A model generated the notes under the pieces. The model had not been told where the DNA came from and did not search any database. It was given only the letters and a program-made list of their open reading frames with translations. This document shows positions 15,829-23,806 of a DNA stretch of 49,476 nucleotides, piece by piece. The stretch's first letter is position 1; each line of letters starts with the position of its first letter. Position numbers and translations under genes: made by a program. The stretch is from UMGS1279 sp045577695 (GTDB lineage Bacteria > Bacillota > Clostridia > Oscillospirales > Acutalibacteraceae), in assembly GCA_045577695.1 (NCBI GenBank), contig JAZNIW010000033.1, positions 1 through 49,476 on the forward strand, in the 5' to 3' direction.

Positions 15829-16843
15829 CCTCAGCACCTCCCGCCAAAGCAAATTTTTTATCATTCTCTTTACGCAATTTCCGCTCGGCAAAATATTTAC
15901 GAATTACCGGTACGGCCAAAGCAACCGCAATAATGGCAGCTGTAAGCATTTTCGTATCGTAAGCTTCAAAACCTAATTTTCGGCCCAACGGCGCAATAGT
16001 TAAGGCAAAGATGATACGATAAACAATTGAACCCACCACAACGGCCATCAATTTGTACCAGAAACTGTGGTCTTTATGACAAAGAATTACTTCGCCAATG
16101 ATAATCGAAGCCAACCCAATCACAATGGCACCTTGTCCCATCGTTACGTTGGCGGCACCTTGGGTTTGTCCAACCAAACCACCGGCCAAACCAAACAAGG
16201 CATTGGAGATAACCAAAGCCAAAACCTTCATCAAATCGGTATTAACACCGAGAGCCCGCGCCATATAAATATTGGAACCGGTAGCGCGAATCGCAGTACC
16301 GATTTCAGTACCGAAGAAGAAGTACAAAACGGCAATCAAGGCGGCTACAATCACAGCGCCAAGCAATAAGGTAGAAAGGTTGGAAACACCGTTTTCCGGA
16401 ACTCCCAACGAAATCAACAGTTTATCGATCGGGGTGATTACGCGGTCGTATTGGAACAAGGCCAAGTTGGCCGAACCATCCATTACACGAATGGTGAGGG
16501 AATACAAGGCAATCATCGTTAAAATACCCGACAAAATCGCAGGAATTTTAAAAACGGTATGAAAAATACCGGTTGCCAAACCGGCCAAAGCGCCGGCTAA
16601 GGTAGCAAAAATCAAGGTAACAAATGGATTGTATCCATTAACAATCATAATGGCCGACACCGCCGCACCAAAGCCAATGGTTCCGTCAACCGAAAGGTCG
16701 GCAAAATCCAAAATTCGATAGGTAATGTAAACCCCGATAGCCAATATTCCCCAAACGATACCTTGAGCGATAGCCCCCTCAATACTGAGGCCGGTAATAA
16801 TATTGGTTTCAAACCAAGCAAAAAAAGAAGTTAATATATTCAT
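15821..16843 (-). CDS. ABC transporter permease (BPD_transp_2, TrpY/COG4120 type)
   Basis: A 340-residue polytopic membrane protein of the LivH/COG4120 permease class with about nine to ten helices, including the hallmark stretch ITYRILDFADLSVDGTIGFGA (near 40-60) and the coupling region TAIRATGSNIYMARALGVN (about 190-208). It would form the channel with the neighbouring ATPase. GGGAG lies about 10 nt before the ATG. A 130-bp gap with three stem-loops separates it from the binding-protein gene, but no terminator with a T-tract is seen, so it should be cotranscribed. Confidence 0.88.
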   Translation of the reverse strand: MNILTSFFAWFETNIITGLSIEGAIAQGIVWGILAIGVYITYRILDFADLSVDGTIGFGAAVSAIMIVNGYNPFVTLIFATLAGALAGLATGIFHTVFKIPAILSGILTMIALYSLTIRVMDGSANLALFQYDRVITPIDKLLISLGVPENGVSNLSTLLLGAVIVAALIAVLYFFFGTEIGTAIRATGSNIYMARALGVNTDLMKVLALVISNALFGLAGGLVGQTQGAANVTMGQGAIVIGLASIIIGEVILCHKDHSFWYKLMAVVVGSIVYRIIFALTIAPLGRKLGFEAYDTKMLTAAIIAVALAVPVIRKYFAERKLRKENDKKFALAGGAEDA

Positions 16844-16870
16844 ATGGTATAATCTCCCTGTCTATAAACG

Positions 16871-16953
16871 GCTCATCACGTCAAATGAGCAAAAAGCCTA
16901 TGCGCTTCCAAACGCAGAGCAACGAATGGCAGATACTTATCCACCATTCGTTG
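16871..16953 (-). other. Three stem-loops between binding-protein and permease genes
   Basis: Inverted repeats are GCTCAT/ATGAGC (16871-16876, 16885-16890), TGCG/CGCA (16901-16904, 16913-16916) and a 10-bp perfect one CAACGAATGG/CCATTCGTTG (16920-16929, 16944-16953). None has a following T-tract on the minus strand. Such intercistronic structures often protect the upstream message, here the binding protein; this role is inferred. Confidence 0.5.
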
Positions 16954-16973
16954 AGTTTACAATAAAGAAAAAA

Positions 16974-17939
16974 TTATCCCACAAGAGTCGAAACTTTGGT
17001 TGCTTTTTTCAGGATATCGGCCGGAACATCAAATTTTTTGGCTACATCGGTATTGATGACGATTTCGGCATCCTCACCGGCTTTTTGATATTCAATCGGC
17101 AAATCGACAACCTTTGCTTCTCCCGAGAGAATTTTAACCGCGATGGCGGCTGTTTGTTTGCCAAGAGCAAAGTAATCCACAGCACCCAAAGTAGCTAAAC
17201 CACCGCTTTTTACCATACCACTTTCGCCGCAAATAGTCATTACACCGGCTGCTTCGGCCGCAGTGTTAATGGTAGGCATATTGCTGGCACAGGTATTATC
17301 GGTAGGAATCCAGCAAACCTCTACTGCACCCTTCATACTTTCTACGGTCGATTGCAATTCGGTATCGGCCGTAACGGTAAACTCTTTGTAGGGGATGTTA
17401 TTGGCTTTAGCGGCTTCAATCGCTTTTTTTGCTTGAAATTTTGAGTTAGCTTCGCTGGAATTATATAGAATTCCTAAGGTTTTCAGCGTGGGGCAAAGCT
17501 CTTTTGAAAAAGCAACTTGCTCGGCAATGGGTCCCAAATCTGAAGTTCCCGAAACATTCGGGCCGGGGCAATCCCCTTCCGGATTGGTAACGGCAGTAAC
17601 TAAAATCGGAATGGTTTGTGTTTTATTGATGGCAGCTTGAGCAGCGTCGGTAGCGATGGCTAAAATCAAATCACTGTTGGCGCTGACAAGTTGGTCGGCA
17701 ATAGTGGCACACTCATCTGCTTTACCCGTAGCAACTTTATAGTCGATTTCCACCTTGCTCTCGTCATAACCGGCCTCTTTCAAACCAGCTACAAAACCTT
17801 CGTAGGAGGCATCCAGAGCGTCGTGTTTGACCAACTGGATAACACCAATTTTCAACTTACCGCTGTTGCTGCTGTCACCACAAGCGGTGCAACCAAACAA
17901 CAGACACAAGGTTAAAAGAACTGCTATAATTTTTTTCAT
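16974..17939 (-). CDS. ABC transporter substrate-binding lipoprotein (PF04392, TrpX type)
   Basis: A periplasmic-binding-type lipoprotein of the ABC_sub_bind family. The N-terminus is a lipoprotein signal with basic MKK, a hydrophobic core and candidate lipidated cysteines C17 (LFGC) or C20 (CTAC); the mature part starts KLKIGVIQLVKHDALD and contains TDAAQAAI and VTNPEGDCPGPNVSGTSD, typical of this family. I start at ATG 17939, with AAGG about 9 nt upstream; the frame extends 8 codons to 17963 without a usable site. First gene of its operon, behind a strong promoter. Relatives include the streptococcal TrpX; tryptophan, tyrosine or another ligand is possible, and no T-box or riboswitch is seen to decide it. 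Confidence 0.87.
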   Translation of the reverse strand: MKKIIAVLLTLCLLFGCTACGDSSNSGKLKIGVIQLVKHDALDASYEGFVAGLKEAGYDESKVEIDYKVATGKADECATIADQLVSANSDLILAIATDAAQAAINKTQTIPILVTAVTNPEGDCPGPNVSGTSDLGPIAEQVAFSKELCPTLKTLGILYNSSEANSKFQAKKAIEAAKANNIPYKEFTVTADTELQSTVESMKGAVEVCWIPTDNTCASNMPTINTAAEAAGVMTICGESGMVKSGGLATLGAVDYFALGKQTAAIAVKILSGEAKVVDLPIEYQKAGEDAEIVINTDVAKKFDVPADILKKATKVSTLVG

Positions 17940-18003
17940 ATGTATTACCTTCTTTCTTTCCATAAAAGCGCAAAATCCTTTATCGCTTCAATGTAATAAA
18001 GCA

Positions 18004-18032
18004 AGTATACCACAGACCTTCATTTTTGTCAA
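18004..18032 (-). promoter_or_regulatory. Promoter of the ABC transporter operon
   Basis: Minus strand TTGACA (18027-18032), 17 bp, TATACT (18004-18009), about 65 bp before the binding-protein ATG. The leader is too short for a T-box. Confidence 0.82.
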
Positions 18033-18103
18033 TTCTATTTTTTAAATTTTTCTATTTTCAATTTTTTAAATTTTTCTTTTTTCGTACCGCACTCGAAAAA
18101 GGA

Positions 18104-18132
18104 TTGCAGAAATAAAAAAGGTATTATATAAT
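18104..18132 (+). promoter_or_regulatory. Promoter of the tyrosine recombinase gene
   Basis: TTGCAG (18104-18109), 17 bp, TATAAT (18127-18132), about 34 bp before the TTG start. It is back to back with the transporter promoter in a 226-bp AT-rich region. Confidence 0.75.
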
Positions 18133-18165
18133 ATAGATAACAAAAACGAAAAAAGGAGAACCGCT

Positions 18166-19173
18166 TTGAAACACGAGATACTGCTTTCTGCACCGGCCGT
18201 TATCAAAGATTTTTTAATCTACAGCGAAACCATCAAAAACAAATCGGCAAACTCGGTCAATGAATATTATTCCGACCTGCGTACCTTTTTTCGCTATTTA
18301 TTGATGGTGCGCGGCTTGGCCGATAATGTCGAATCTTTTGAGGAAATAAGTATTTCCAATGTGAATTTGGAACTGCTAAAAACCGTCACCCTGCAAGACC
18401 TATATGCCTTTTTGGTCTTTTGCAAAAACGAACGAAACAACTCGGCCAACACCAGAGCCAGAAAATGTTCGGTTTTAAAAATCTACTTTCGCTATCTCAC
18501 CCTCAACACCAAGCAACTCGACCACAATCCGGCCGAACTGTTGGAGTCCCCAAAAACCACCCGCTCGCTCCCCAAACATTTGACCTTGGAAGATAGTTTG
18601 CAACTGTTACAATCGGTAGATGGGCCAAATAGGGAACGTGATTACTGTATTTTAACCCTCTTTTTAAACTGCGGATTGCGATTATCCGAACTCTGCGGCA
18701 TCAATATTAGTGACATTTCAAGCGAGGGGCATTTGCGAGTATTGGGAAAAGGCCAGAAAGAACGAGTAATATATCTCAACCAAGCCTGTGTCACCGCCAT
18801 TGCTGAATATCTGCGAGTACGACCGACCGATGGCATTCCTCTCATTCACAAAAATGCCTTATTTATTAGTCGTAATAAGAGGCGTATTTCTAACAAAACA
18901 GTGCAACATATTGTCTACACCTTTTTGGAGAAGGCTGATTTGGGTGGCCGCGGTCTTTCAACCCACAAATTGCGCCACACCGCCGCCACTCTAATGTATC
19001 AAAAAGGGCATGTCGATATTCGCGCCTTAAAAGAAGTATTGGGACATTCTAGTTTAAATACTACCCAAATCTACACCCACGTATCGGACGACTCGGTACG
19101 ACAGGCCTTTGAAGCCAATCCATTGGCCAACATATCAAATAACCCGAATAATAACTCTAAAAAAGAAAAGTAA
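18166..19173 (+). CDS. Tyrosine recombinase, XerC/XerD-like
   Basis: A 335-residue site-specific recombinase. The N-terminal SAM-like core-binding domain covers about 10-115, and the catalytic domain carries R172 (NCGLRLSEL), K195 or K198 (GKGQKER), H267 and R270 (STHKLRHTAA), H294 (LGHSSLNTT) and the nucleophile Y303 (TQIYTH), so it should be active. The start is TTG with AAAGGAG about 7 nt upstream. Size and isolation next to spo0A, with no attachment site, integrase neighbours or phage genes, favour a housekeeping chromosome-dimer resolvase over a mobile-element integrase; XerC versus XerD cannot be decided here. Confidence 0.85.
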   Translation: MKHEILLSAPAVIKDFLIYSETIKNKSANSVNEYYSDLRTFFRYLLMVRGLADNVESFEEISISNVNLELLKTVTLQDLYAFLVFCKNERNNSANTRARKCSVLKIYFRYLTLNTKQLDHNPAELLESPKTTRSLPKHLTLEDSLQLLQSVDGPNRERDYCILTLFLNCGLRLSELCGINISDISSEGHLRVLGKGQKERVIYLNQACVTAIAEYLRVRPTDGIPLIHKNALFISRNKRRISNKTVQHIVYTFLEKADLGGRGLSTHKLRHTAATLMYQKGHVDIRALKEVLGHSSLNTTQIYTHVSDDSVRQAFEANPLANISNNPNNNSKKEK

Positions 19174-19189
19174 AAAAACCGCCATTTTC

Positions 19190-19364
19190 TATGCAAGTGT
19201 TAATGTTATGAAAGAATTTTTTCTCATCGAAAAACACTATTTTCGATAAGAAGAAGCCGGATGGTATTTGTAGTTGCAAAGGCTATCCAGCCAAGCTGAA
19301 ACCTCTGTTACAACAAAAAAGGCTCAGACGGAGACACTTTATAATAAAGTGGTCTCCGTTATTT
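19190..19364 (+). ncRNA. Candidate structured RNA A, ending in a terminator
   Basis: After the recombinase gene come ordered stems: ATCGAAAA/TTTTCGAT (19226-19233, 19240-19247) followed by TAAGAAG; GGATGG/CTATCC enclosing TTTG/CAAA; then CTGAAACC, TTACAACAAAAAAG (19308-19321) and a terminator. The same order and the identical 14-mer recur at 26980-27145. It may be a free small RNA or a 3' UTR. I cannot match it to a named family. Confidence 0.4.
19328..19364 (+). terminator. Rho-independent terminator after the recombinase/RNA A
   Basis: ACGGAGACACTTTAT (19328-19342) pairs with ATAAAGTGGTCTCCGT (19344-19359) with one bulge, followed by TATTTTAT. Confidence 0.85.
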
Positions 19365-19369
19365 TATAC

Positions 19370-19406
19370 AAAGAAAAACTGACATCATTTAAAAACGATG
19401 TCAGTT
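19370..19406 (-). terminator. Terminator of the spo0A transcript
   Basis: AACTGACATC (19377-19386) and GATGTCAGTT (19397-19406) form a 10-bp stem; on the minus strand it is followed by TTTTTCTTT. It lies about 160 bp beyond the spo0A stop. The stretch 19174-19565 has no certain gene: it holds RNA A, the two terminators and a doubtful small frame. Confidence 0.85.
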
Positions 19407-19412
19407 CGTTGC

Positions 19413-19511
19413 TTAAAATTTGATTTTAACTACCACAAGGTGCTTTTTTGTGCTGTCGGCACAAATTGGGCAGTTGACGGCGGAGGATACCTCAACAAAG
19501 GGTCTGTTCAC
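19413..19511 (-). CDS. Doubtful 32-residue protein downstream of spo0A
   Basis: A GTG-started frame reads MNRPFVEVSSAVNCPICADS and then TKKHLVVVKIKF, with a CxxC pair that could bind metal. It lies in the spo0A 3' region before the terminator. There is no good Shine-Dalgarno site (only AGAAAAGAAAGA), and the frame is open further upstream without a start. It may be a decayed or repeated fragment and not a gene. Confidence 0.2.
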   Translation of the reverse strand: MNRPFVEVSSAVNCPICADSTKKHLVVVKIKF

Positions 19512-19565
19512 TCTTTCTTTTCTAAAAAATGATTTCCTTCCATTGGCGGCATATCATACTTAAAT

Positions 19566-20342
19566 TTAACCGATTTTTAACCGCAAACGAAGTTTATCGG
19601 CAATCATTGCAATAAATTCACTGTTGGTTGGTTTTCCTCGATCGTTGTGAATGGTATATCCAAAATAGGAATTGAGCACATTGACATCTCCCCGATCCCA
19701 CGCTACTTCAATGGCATGACGAAAGGCACGCTCTACACGAGAAGAAGTTGTTGAAAAATGTTTCGCCACGGTGGGATATAACAGTTTTGTAACTGAGTTA
19801 ATAATTTCACTATCTTTAATGGAAAGGGTAATCGCATCTCGCAGATAGTGATAACCTTTAATATGAGCCGGTACCCCAATTTGATGAATTATCTCGGTAA
19901 TCATTAATTCTAAATCGGCCTCAGAAACCACACTGTCCTTTCCAACCAAAGGAAGTTCAGCATTTTTCCAACCCGAAAGTTGAATAATGCGCTCAGCCAT
20001 TACATTCAAATCAAACGGCTTCATAAAATAGTAAGAAGCGCCCGCCGCCAACGTTTCTTTCTCCAGGCGCGGATTGTCGAAAGAAGACATCGCCAATATT
20101 AACGGCGCCTCGTTTTGAGGTGTCTCTTGCATCGCGGCTAAAACCCCTAAAATATCTAAATTCGGCATAAAGACATCCGCAATAGCGACATCCGGCTTTT
20201 GAATTTTGATACGATGCAACAATTTTTGTCCATCTTTTTCACATAAGGTTACATCCATTCCATAGCTTTTGAGTATTCCGGCACAATGTACGCCGAATTC
20301 TGTGGAATCATCTGCAATCACTACTTTTAACTTTTTGTCCAT
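19566..20342 (-). CDS. spo0A: Sporulation master regulator Spo0A
   Basis: Spo0A switches cells to sporulation when phosphorylated. The receiver domain (1-125) has the acidic pair D11-D12, phospho-acceptor D56 (VAIADVFMP) and the lysine of FMKPFD. The Spo0A-specific C-terminal domain (about 140-258) contains HIKGYHYLRDAI, the DNA-recognition helix SRVERAFRHAIEVAW and the end block NSEFIAMIADKLRL. I start at ATG 20342 with AAGGAGG; an extra 10 codons upstream in frame lie in the leader. 258 residues is normal. It stands alone, without spoIVB upstream, unlike the usual Clostridia order. Its presence implies an endospore-forming lineage. Confidence 0.96.
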   Translation of the reverse strand: MDKKLKVVIADDSTEFGVHCAGILKSYGMDVTLCEKDGQKLLHRIKIQKPDVAIADVFMPNLDILGVLAAMQETPQNEAPLILAMSSFDNPRLEKETLAAGASYYFMKPFDLNVMAERIIQLSGWKNAELPLVGKDSVVSEADLELMITEIIHQIGVPAHIKGYHYLRDAITLSIKDSEIINSVTKLLYPTVAKHFSTTSSRVERAFRHAIEVAWDRGDVNVLNSYFGYTIHNDRGKPTNSEFIAMIADKLRLRLKIG

Positions 20343-20370
20343 AACGATTTCCTCCTTAGGTTGCAGTAAC

Positions 20371-20399
20371 ATTTTACCACAGTTTTTTACTTATTGCAA
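20371..20399 (-). promoter_or_regulatory. spo0A promoter
   Basis: TTGCAA (20394-20399), 17 bp, TAAAAT (20371-20376) on the minus strand, about 30 bp before the ATG. It looks like a vegetative sigma-A site; I saw no clear sigma-H pattern. Confidence 0.65.
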
Positions 20400-20458
20400 T
20401 ATATATTTTTGGAATTATATTGTTTTTTTATATTTTTTTATCGCAATTTGTTGATTTT

Positions 20459-20465
20459 TTCGACA
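20459..20465 (-). promoter_or_regulatory. Possible 0A box upstream of spo0A
   Basis: TGTCGAA on the minus strand, about 60 bp upstream of the -35 element, fits autoregulation of spo0A by its product as known in Bacillus. It is a single 7-bp match. Confidence 0.35.
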
Positions 20466-20597
20466 TATCAATTGCTTAAATGCGCATTTTCTGAATTATT
20501 GATGAAAAAATTACATAAAATTCATTTAAACGACATTGCCGCAACAAAAGAAAAAAGCACAGATTTAAAGCGAAAATCACTTGTAAAACAATAAAAT

Positions 20598-20626
20598 TTG
20601 ACGAATCCAACTTTTTGTGGTATACT
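20598..20626 (+). promoter_or_regulatory. Promoter of the small acidic membrane protein gene
   Basis: TTGACG (20598-20603), 17 bp, TATACT (20621-20626), about 43 bp before the ATG. Confidence 0.8.
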
Positions 20627-20668
20627 AAAAGAGAAATCATTGCGAACTTGATGAAAGAGGTATTTATT

Positions 20669-20917
20669 ATGTTACCATTATCCCTTTCCACCGCGAATTC
20701 CAACGGCCTCTCCCCTCTTGTCTTGTTTTTGATGACGGTTTGTGCCGTCATTGTTATCGGATGCCTTGTATGGGTAGTTCTGCTTAATAAAAAAAACTCG
20801 CACATTGAAACCACCATTATTACGGTGGATGCCGAAGAGGATGAATTACCGGATGAGACCACATTGGAAGATATTGACGAATTTTTCAATGAAGAAGAAA
20901 ACGAAGACGAATTTTAA
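20669..20917 (+). CDS. Small single-span membrane protein with acidic tail
   Basis: 82 residues with one transmembrane helix (about 14-38) followed by NKKN and then a strongly acidic tail in which about half of the last 35 residues are Asp or Glu. Positive residues after the helix suggest the tail is in the cytoplasm. The ATG at 20669 has AAGAGG about 8 nt upstream; another ATG at 20651 is in frame but lacks a site. It has its own promoter and terminator, so it is a monocistronic gene. I do not recognise a family; the acidic tail could bind basic proteins or cations, which is speculation. Confidence 0.65.
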   Translation: MLPLSLSTANSNGLSPLVLFLMTVCAVIVIGCLVWVVLLNKKNSHIETTIITVDAEEDELPDETTLEDIDEFFNEEENEDEF

Positions 20918-20938
20918 CCCAACTATAATCCAATAGAA

Positions 20939-20987
20939 TAAAAAACACTTGGTTGCCGATAAAAACGGCAACCAAGTGTTTTTTATT
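20939..20987. terminator. Bidirectional terminator between small membrane gene and pyk
   Basis: AACACTTGGTTGCCG and CGGCAACCAAGTGTT form a perfect 15-bp stem with a 7-nt loop, with A-run on the left and T6 on the right. It serves both converging genes. Confidence 0.93.
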
Positions 20988-21002
20988 GTTGATTTACCTT
21001 AA

Positions 21003-22436
21003 TTATTTACGCCCTTCTACCACTTGCACCTTCAATAAATTGGTAGTGCCGGGAACATTCAACGGAACACCGGCTGTAATAACCACTGTATCACCGGGGG
21101 AAACCAAATCCACCTGTCTGGCACAATCAATGGCGTGTTGGAATAACCCATCCGAATCATTCTGATTAAGCGCCAACACGGGATGAACGCCCCACGATAA
21201 AGCCAGCTGATGGAAGGTTTTTTTATTGGGAGTTGCAGCAATAATGGTTTCGTACGGGCGGAATTTAGAAACCCGTCTGGCCGTTTGCCCGGATTTTGTC
21301 ACCGCAATAATTGCATTCGCCTTAACATCGCGAGCGGTTGTGCAAGCTGCATCGCAAATAGCATTGGTGATATCAGTCTCATCAATATCGTATTTCATTC
21401 CCTGATAATAATTCATTTCAAAGGCATCGGCCTCGGCTTGTCTGGCGATTTTCGCCATCACTCGCACCACATGAGCGGGATGAACGCCCACAGCCGTTTC
21501 ACCCGACAGCATAATGGCAGAAGTACCGTCGAAAACAGCGTTGGCAACGTCGGTGATTTCGGCACGGGTAGGAGTCGCATTGGTAATCATCGATTCTAAC
21601 ATCTGGGTAGCGGTAATAACCATTTTACCCGATCGATAACACTTATTGATGAATTTTTTTTGAATACCGGGCAAACGCTCATATTCAATTTCTACGCCCA
21701 TATCACCGCGTGCTACCATAATGCCATCCGAATACTTTAAAATGGCATCGAAGTTATCCACGCCTTCAATGTTCTCAATTTTCGAAATGATTTTGATATT
21801 GTGTCCACCATGATAATCGACGAATTTACGTAACGTAACAATATCTTCTTTGCAACGAACAAAGGATGCCGCGATGAAATCCACATCGTTTTGAATGCCG
21901 AAAATGATGTCTTCTTCATCGCTCTTACTAAGATAGGGCATATCCAAATGTACGTTCGGAATATTTACACCCTTGTGGTCGCTCACTTCACCGCCAACCA
22001 ACACCGTGCAATGCACTTGTGTTGCAGTAGTCTTTTCTACTATGAGGCTTAAGCGGCCATCATCAATCAAAACGTGGTCGCCTTTTTTTACTTGAGAGGG
22101 CAAATCCAAATAGGTAATACCAACCCGATTCTCATCCCCGATTACCTCTTCGGTGGTCAAAATAAATGTCTGTCCCGCCTTTAAAATTACCTTTTGTTTG
22201 GCAAAATGAACTAAGCGAATTTCAGGACCCTTGGTGTCCAACAAAATTGCAACCGGTGCCTTCAATTTCTCTCGCACACGTTTGACCATATCAATCGTTT
22301 CTTGATGGTAGGCGTGATCTCCGTGCGAAAAGTTCATACGAACCACATTCATACCGCTTAAAATCAACTCTTCGATAGTTTTTTCACTTCTGCTTGCCGG
22401 CCCTAAAGTACCGATGATTTTTGTTTTTCTCATCAT
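21003..22436 (-). CDS. pyk: Pyruvate kinase
   Basis: Last step of glycolysis: phosphoenolpyruvate plus ADP to pyruvate plus ATP. The barrel begins KTKIIGTLGPASRS, the B domain covers about 72-165, and the active site shows K219 and E221 (IISKIENIEG) and D245 (VARGDMGVEI), then the substrate helix TQMLESMITNATPTRAE and SGETAVGVHP. The C-terminal regulatory domain ends at 477; the extra PEP-utiliser-like domain of Bacillus Pyk is absent. Start is ATG 22436 or the adjacent ATG 22433, with AAAGGAA upstream. It is monocistronic, ending at a shared terminator. I could not settle on a promoter in the AT-rich leader. Confidence 0.96.
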   Translation of the reverse strand: MMRKTKIIGTLGPASRSEKTIEELILSGMNVVRMNFSHGDHAYHQETIDMVKRVREKLKAPVAILLDTKGPEIRLVHFAKQKVILKAGQTFILTTEEVIGDENRVGITYLDLPSQVKKGDHVLIDDGRLSLIVEKTTATQVHCTVLVGGEVSDHKGVNIPNVHLDMPYLSKSDEEDIIFGIQNDVDFIAASFVRCKEDIVTLRKFVDYHGGHNIKIISKIENIEGVDNFDAILKYSDGIMVARGDMGVEIEYERLPGIQKKFINKCYRSGKMVITATQMLESMITNATPTRAEITDVANAVFDGTSAIMLSGETAVGVHPAHVVRVMAKIARQAEADAFEMNYYQGMKYDIDETDITNAICDAACTTARDVKANAIIAVTKSGQTARRVSKFRPYETIIAATPNKKTFHQLALSWGVHPVLALNQNDSDGLFQHAIDCARQVDLVSPGDTVVITAGVPLNVPGTTNLLKVQVVEGRK

Positions 22437-22497
22437 TCTATTCCTTTATTATAACTCTACAATAATATATATAATAATATAACAATTTTTATTGTGA

Positions 22498-23577
22498 TTA
22501 CAAATCTAATTTCATATCGCCATCTTTTATCCAACCGAGTTTACGCATAATAGAAACAAAGAATAAAGAAAGCAAGGCCGGTAAAATAAAGTGCATTATA
22601 AGCATTTCAAACAAAACAACCACCGAGGAAACACCTTCTGCCGTCATTGTTTGATAGGTCATAATTTGCCCAACAAATCCACAAGAACCCATACCTGAGC
22701 CGGTGGGATTATTGGTCATTTTAAGTAGACAAGTGGCAATCGGCCCTAAAACAGCACTCGTTAAAATAGCAGGTAACCAAATAATGGGTTTACGCGCAAT
22801 GTTGGGAATCTGCAACATACTGGTACCGACGCCCTGTGCAAAGACACCACCAAGTTTGTTTTCGCGGTAACTGGCAAAAGCAAAGCCAATCATATTCGAA
22901 CAGCACCCAATAGTAGCCGCGCCTGCCGCAATGCCACTCAAATTCAAAATAACGCCAATGGCAGCCGAACTAATAGGTAGGGTTAAAATCATACCCATTA
23001 ATACCGAAACCACAATTCCCATAATGAAGGGTTGTTGTTCGGTACCCCAATTGATTAAATTTCCCAACCGAGTCATTAAGGAAGAAATCGGCGGCCCCAA
23101 TAACAAGCCGACCAAAGAACCGGCCCCAATGGTAACCAATGGAGTTAATATAATGTCGATTTTGGTTTTACCGGCAATCAAATGTCCCATTTCAATGGCA
23201 ATGTAAGCCGCTAAAAAAGCGCCAAGCGGTTCGCCGGGACCTACCAAAGTAACCGTTCCGTTAACAAAAACGGTTCCCGCTAATATTTTGGTGGCAAAAC
23301 TGCCAACCAAACCGGCCGTCATTGCTGAAATAACCACCGCCGGCGATTCCTTAAACTTATACGCCACACCGGCACCGATACCGGCGCCCGTTAACGCCGA
23401 CGCCAGCTTGCCAACCACCATCATCATATTACCAACCGGCTGACTGATATAGTCGCCCACAAAAGTACCGATTTGCGTAATAATAGTACCGATGATTAAT
23501 GTGGAAAACAATCCCAATGCCATACCACTGAGCCCGTCAATAAAGACGCGGTTTAGCCATTTTTTTAACCAATTCAT
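22498..23577 (-). CDS. PTS-like EIIC membrane protein (PTS_EIIC_2, PfoR/COG3641)
   Basis: A 359-residue membrane protein with about nine hydrophobic segments and the glycine-rich re-entrant stretches of the PTS_EIIC_2 family (GIAAGAATIGCCSNMIGFA, NPTGSGMGSCGFVGQ). Related proteins are annotated as PTS subunit IIC or as the putative toxin regulator PfoR; transport and substrate are unproven. No EIIA or EIIB gene is adjacent, so it is an orphan. I start at ATG 23577 (MNWLKKW), with GGGAGG about 10 nt upstream; the 12-codon extension to TTG 23613 would contain that site and overlap the -10 element. Confidence 0.75.
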   Translation of the reverse strand: MNWLKKWLNRVFIDGLSGMALGLFSTLIIGTIITQIGTFVGDYISQPVGNMMMVVGKLASALTGAGIGAGVAYKFKESPAVVISAMTAGLVGSFATKILAGTVFVNGTVTLVGPGEPLGAFLAAYIAIEMGHLIAGKTKIDIILTPLVTIGAGSLVGLLLGPPISSLMTRLGNLINWGTEQQPFIMGIVVSVLMGMILTLPISSAAIGVILNLSGIAAGAATIGCCSNMIGFAFASYRENKLGGVFAQGVGTSMLQIPNIARKPIIWLPAILTSAVLGPIATCLLKMTNNPTGSGMGSCGFVGQIMTYQTMTAEGVSSVVVLFEMLIMHFILPALLSLFFVSIMRKLGWIKDGDMKLDL

Positions 23578-23612
23578 CGAATGGAACCTCCCAACTAAAA
23601 CAACTGTATTCA

Positions 23613-23642
23613 ATTATAATTCGCCCCAACAGCCTCTGTCAA
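23613..23642 (-). promoter_or_regulatory. Promoter of the EIIC-like gene
   Basis: TTGACA (23637-23642), 18 bp, TATAAT (23613-23618) on the minus strand, about 36 bp before the chosen ATG. Confidence 0.8.
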
Positions 23643-23806
23643 TGGCAAACACAATAAAAAAACATCATTTCAACAAGGTTTTTTTGTAGAACTGTTCGAT
23701 TTTCCGTCAATCATCCATCTACCGAGAGTAAAAAATTCTTCAAAACACATCTTCTAGTGGCGCTTAGTTCTTTGCAATGAGGAAAGATTGGATGAAAATA
23801 GAATTA

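Noticed and set aside
17940..18165. Tryptophan T-box or other riboswitch before the ABC transporter
   Set aside because: The leader is about 60 nt from the promoter and lacks the T-box core or any known aptamer motif.
18166..19173. Integrase of an integrative element or phage
   Set aside because: No excisionase, attachment repeats, tRNA gene or cargo surround it; it is more likely a housekeeping Xer recombinase.
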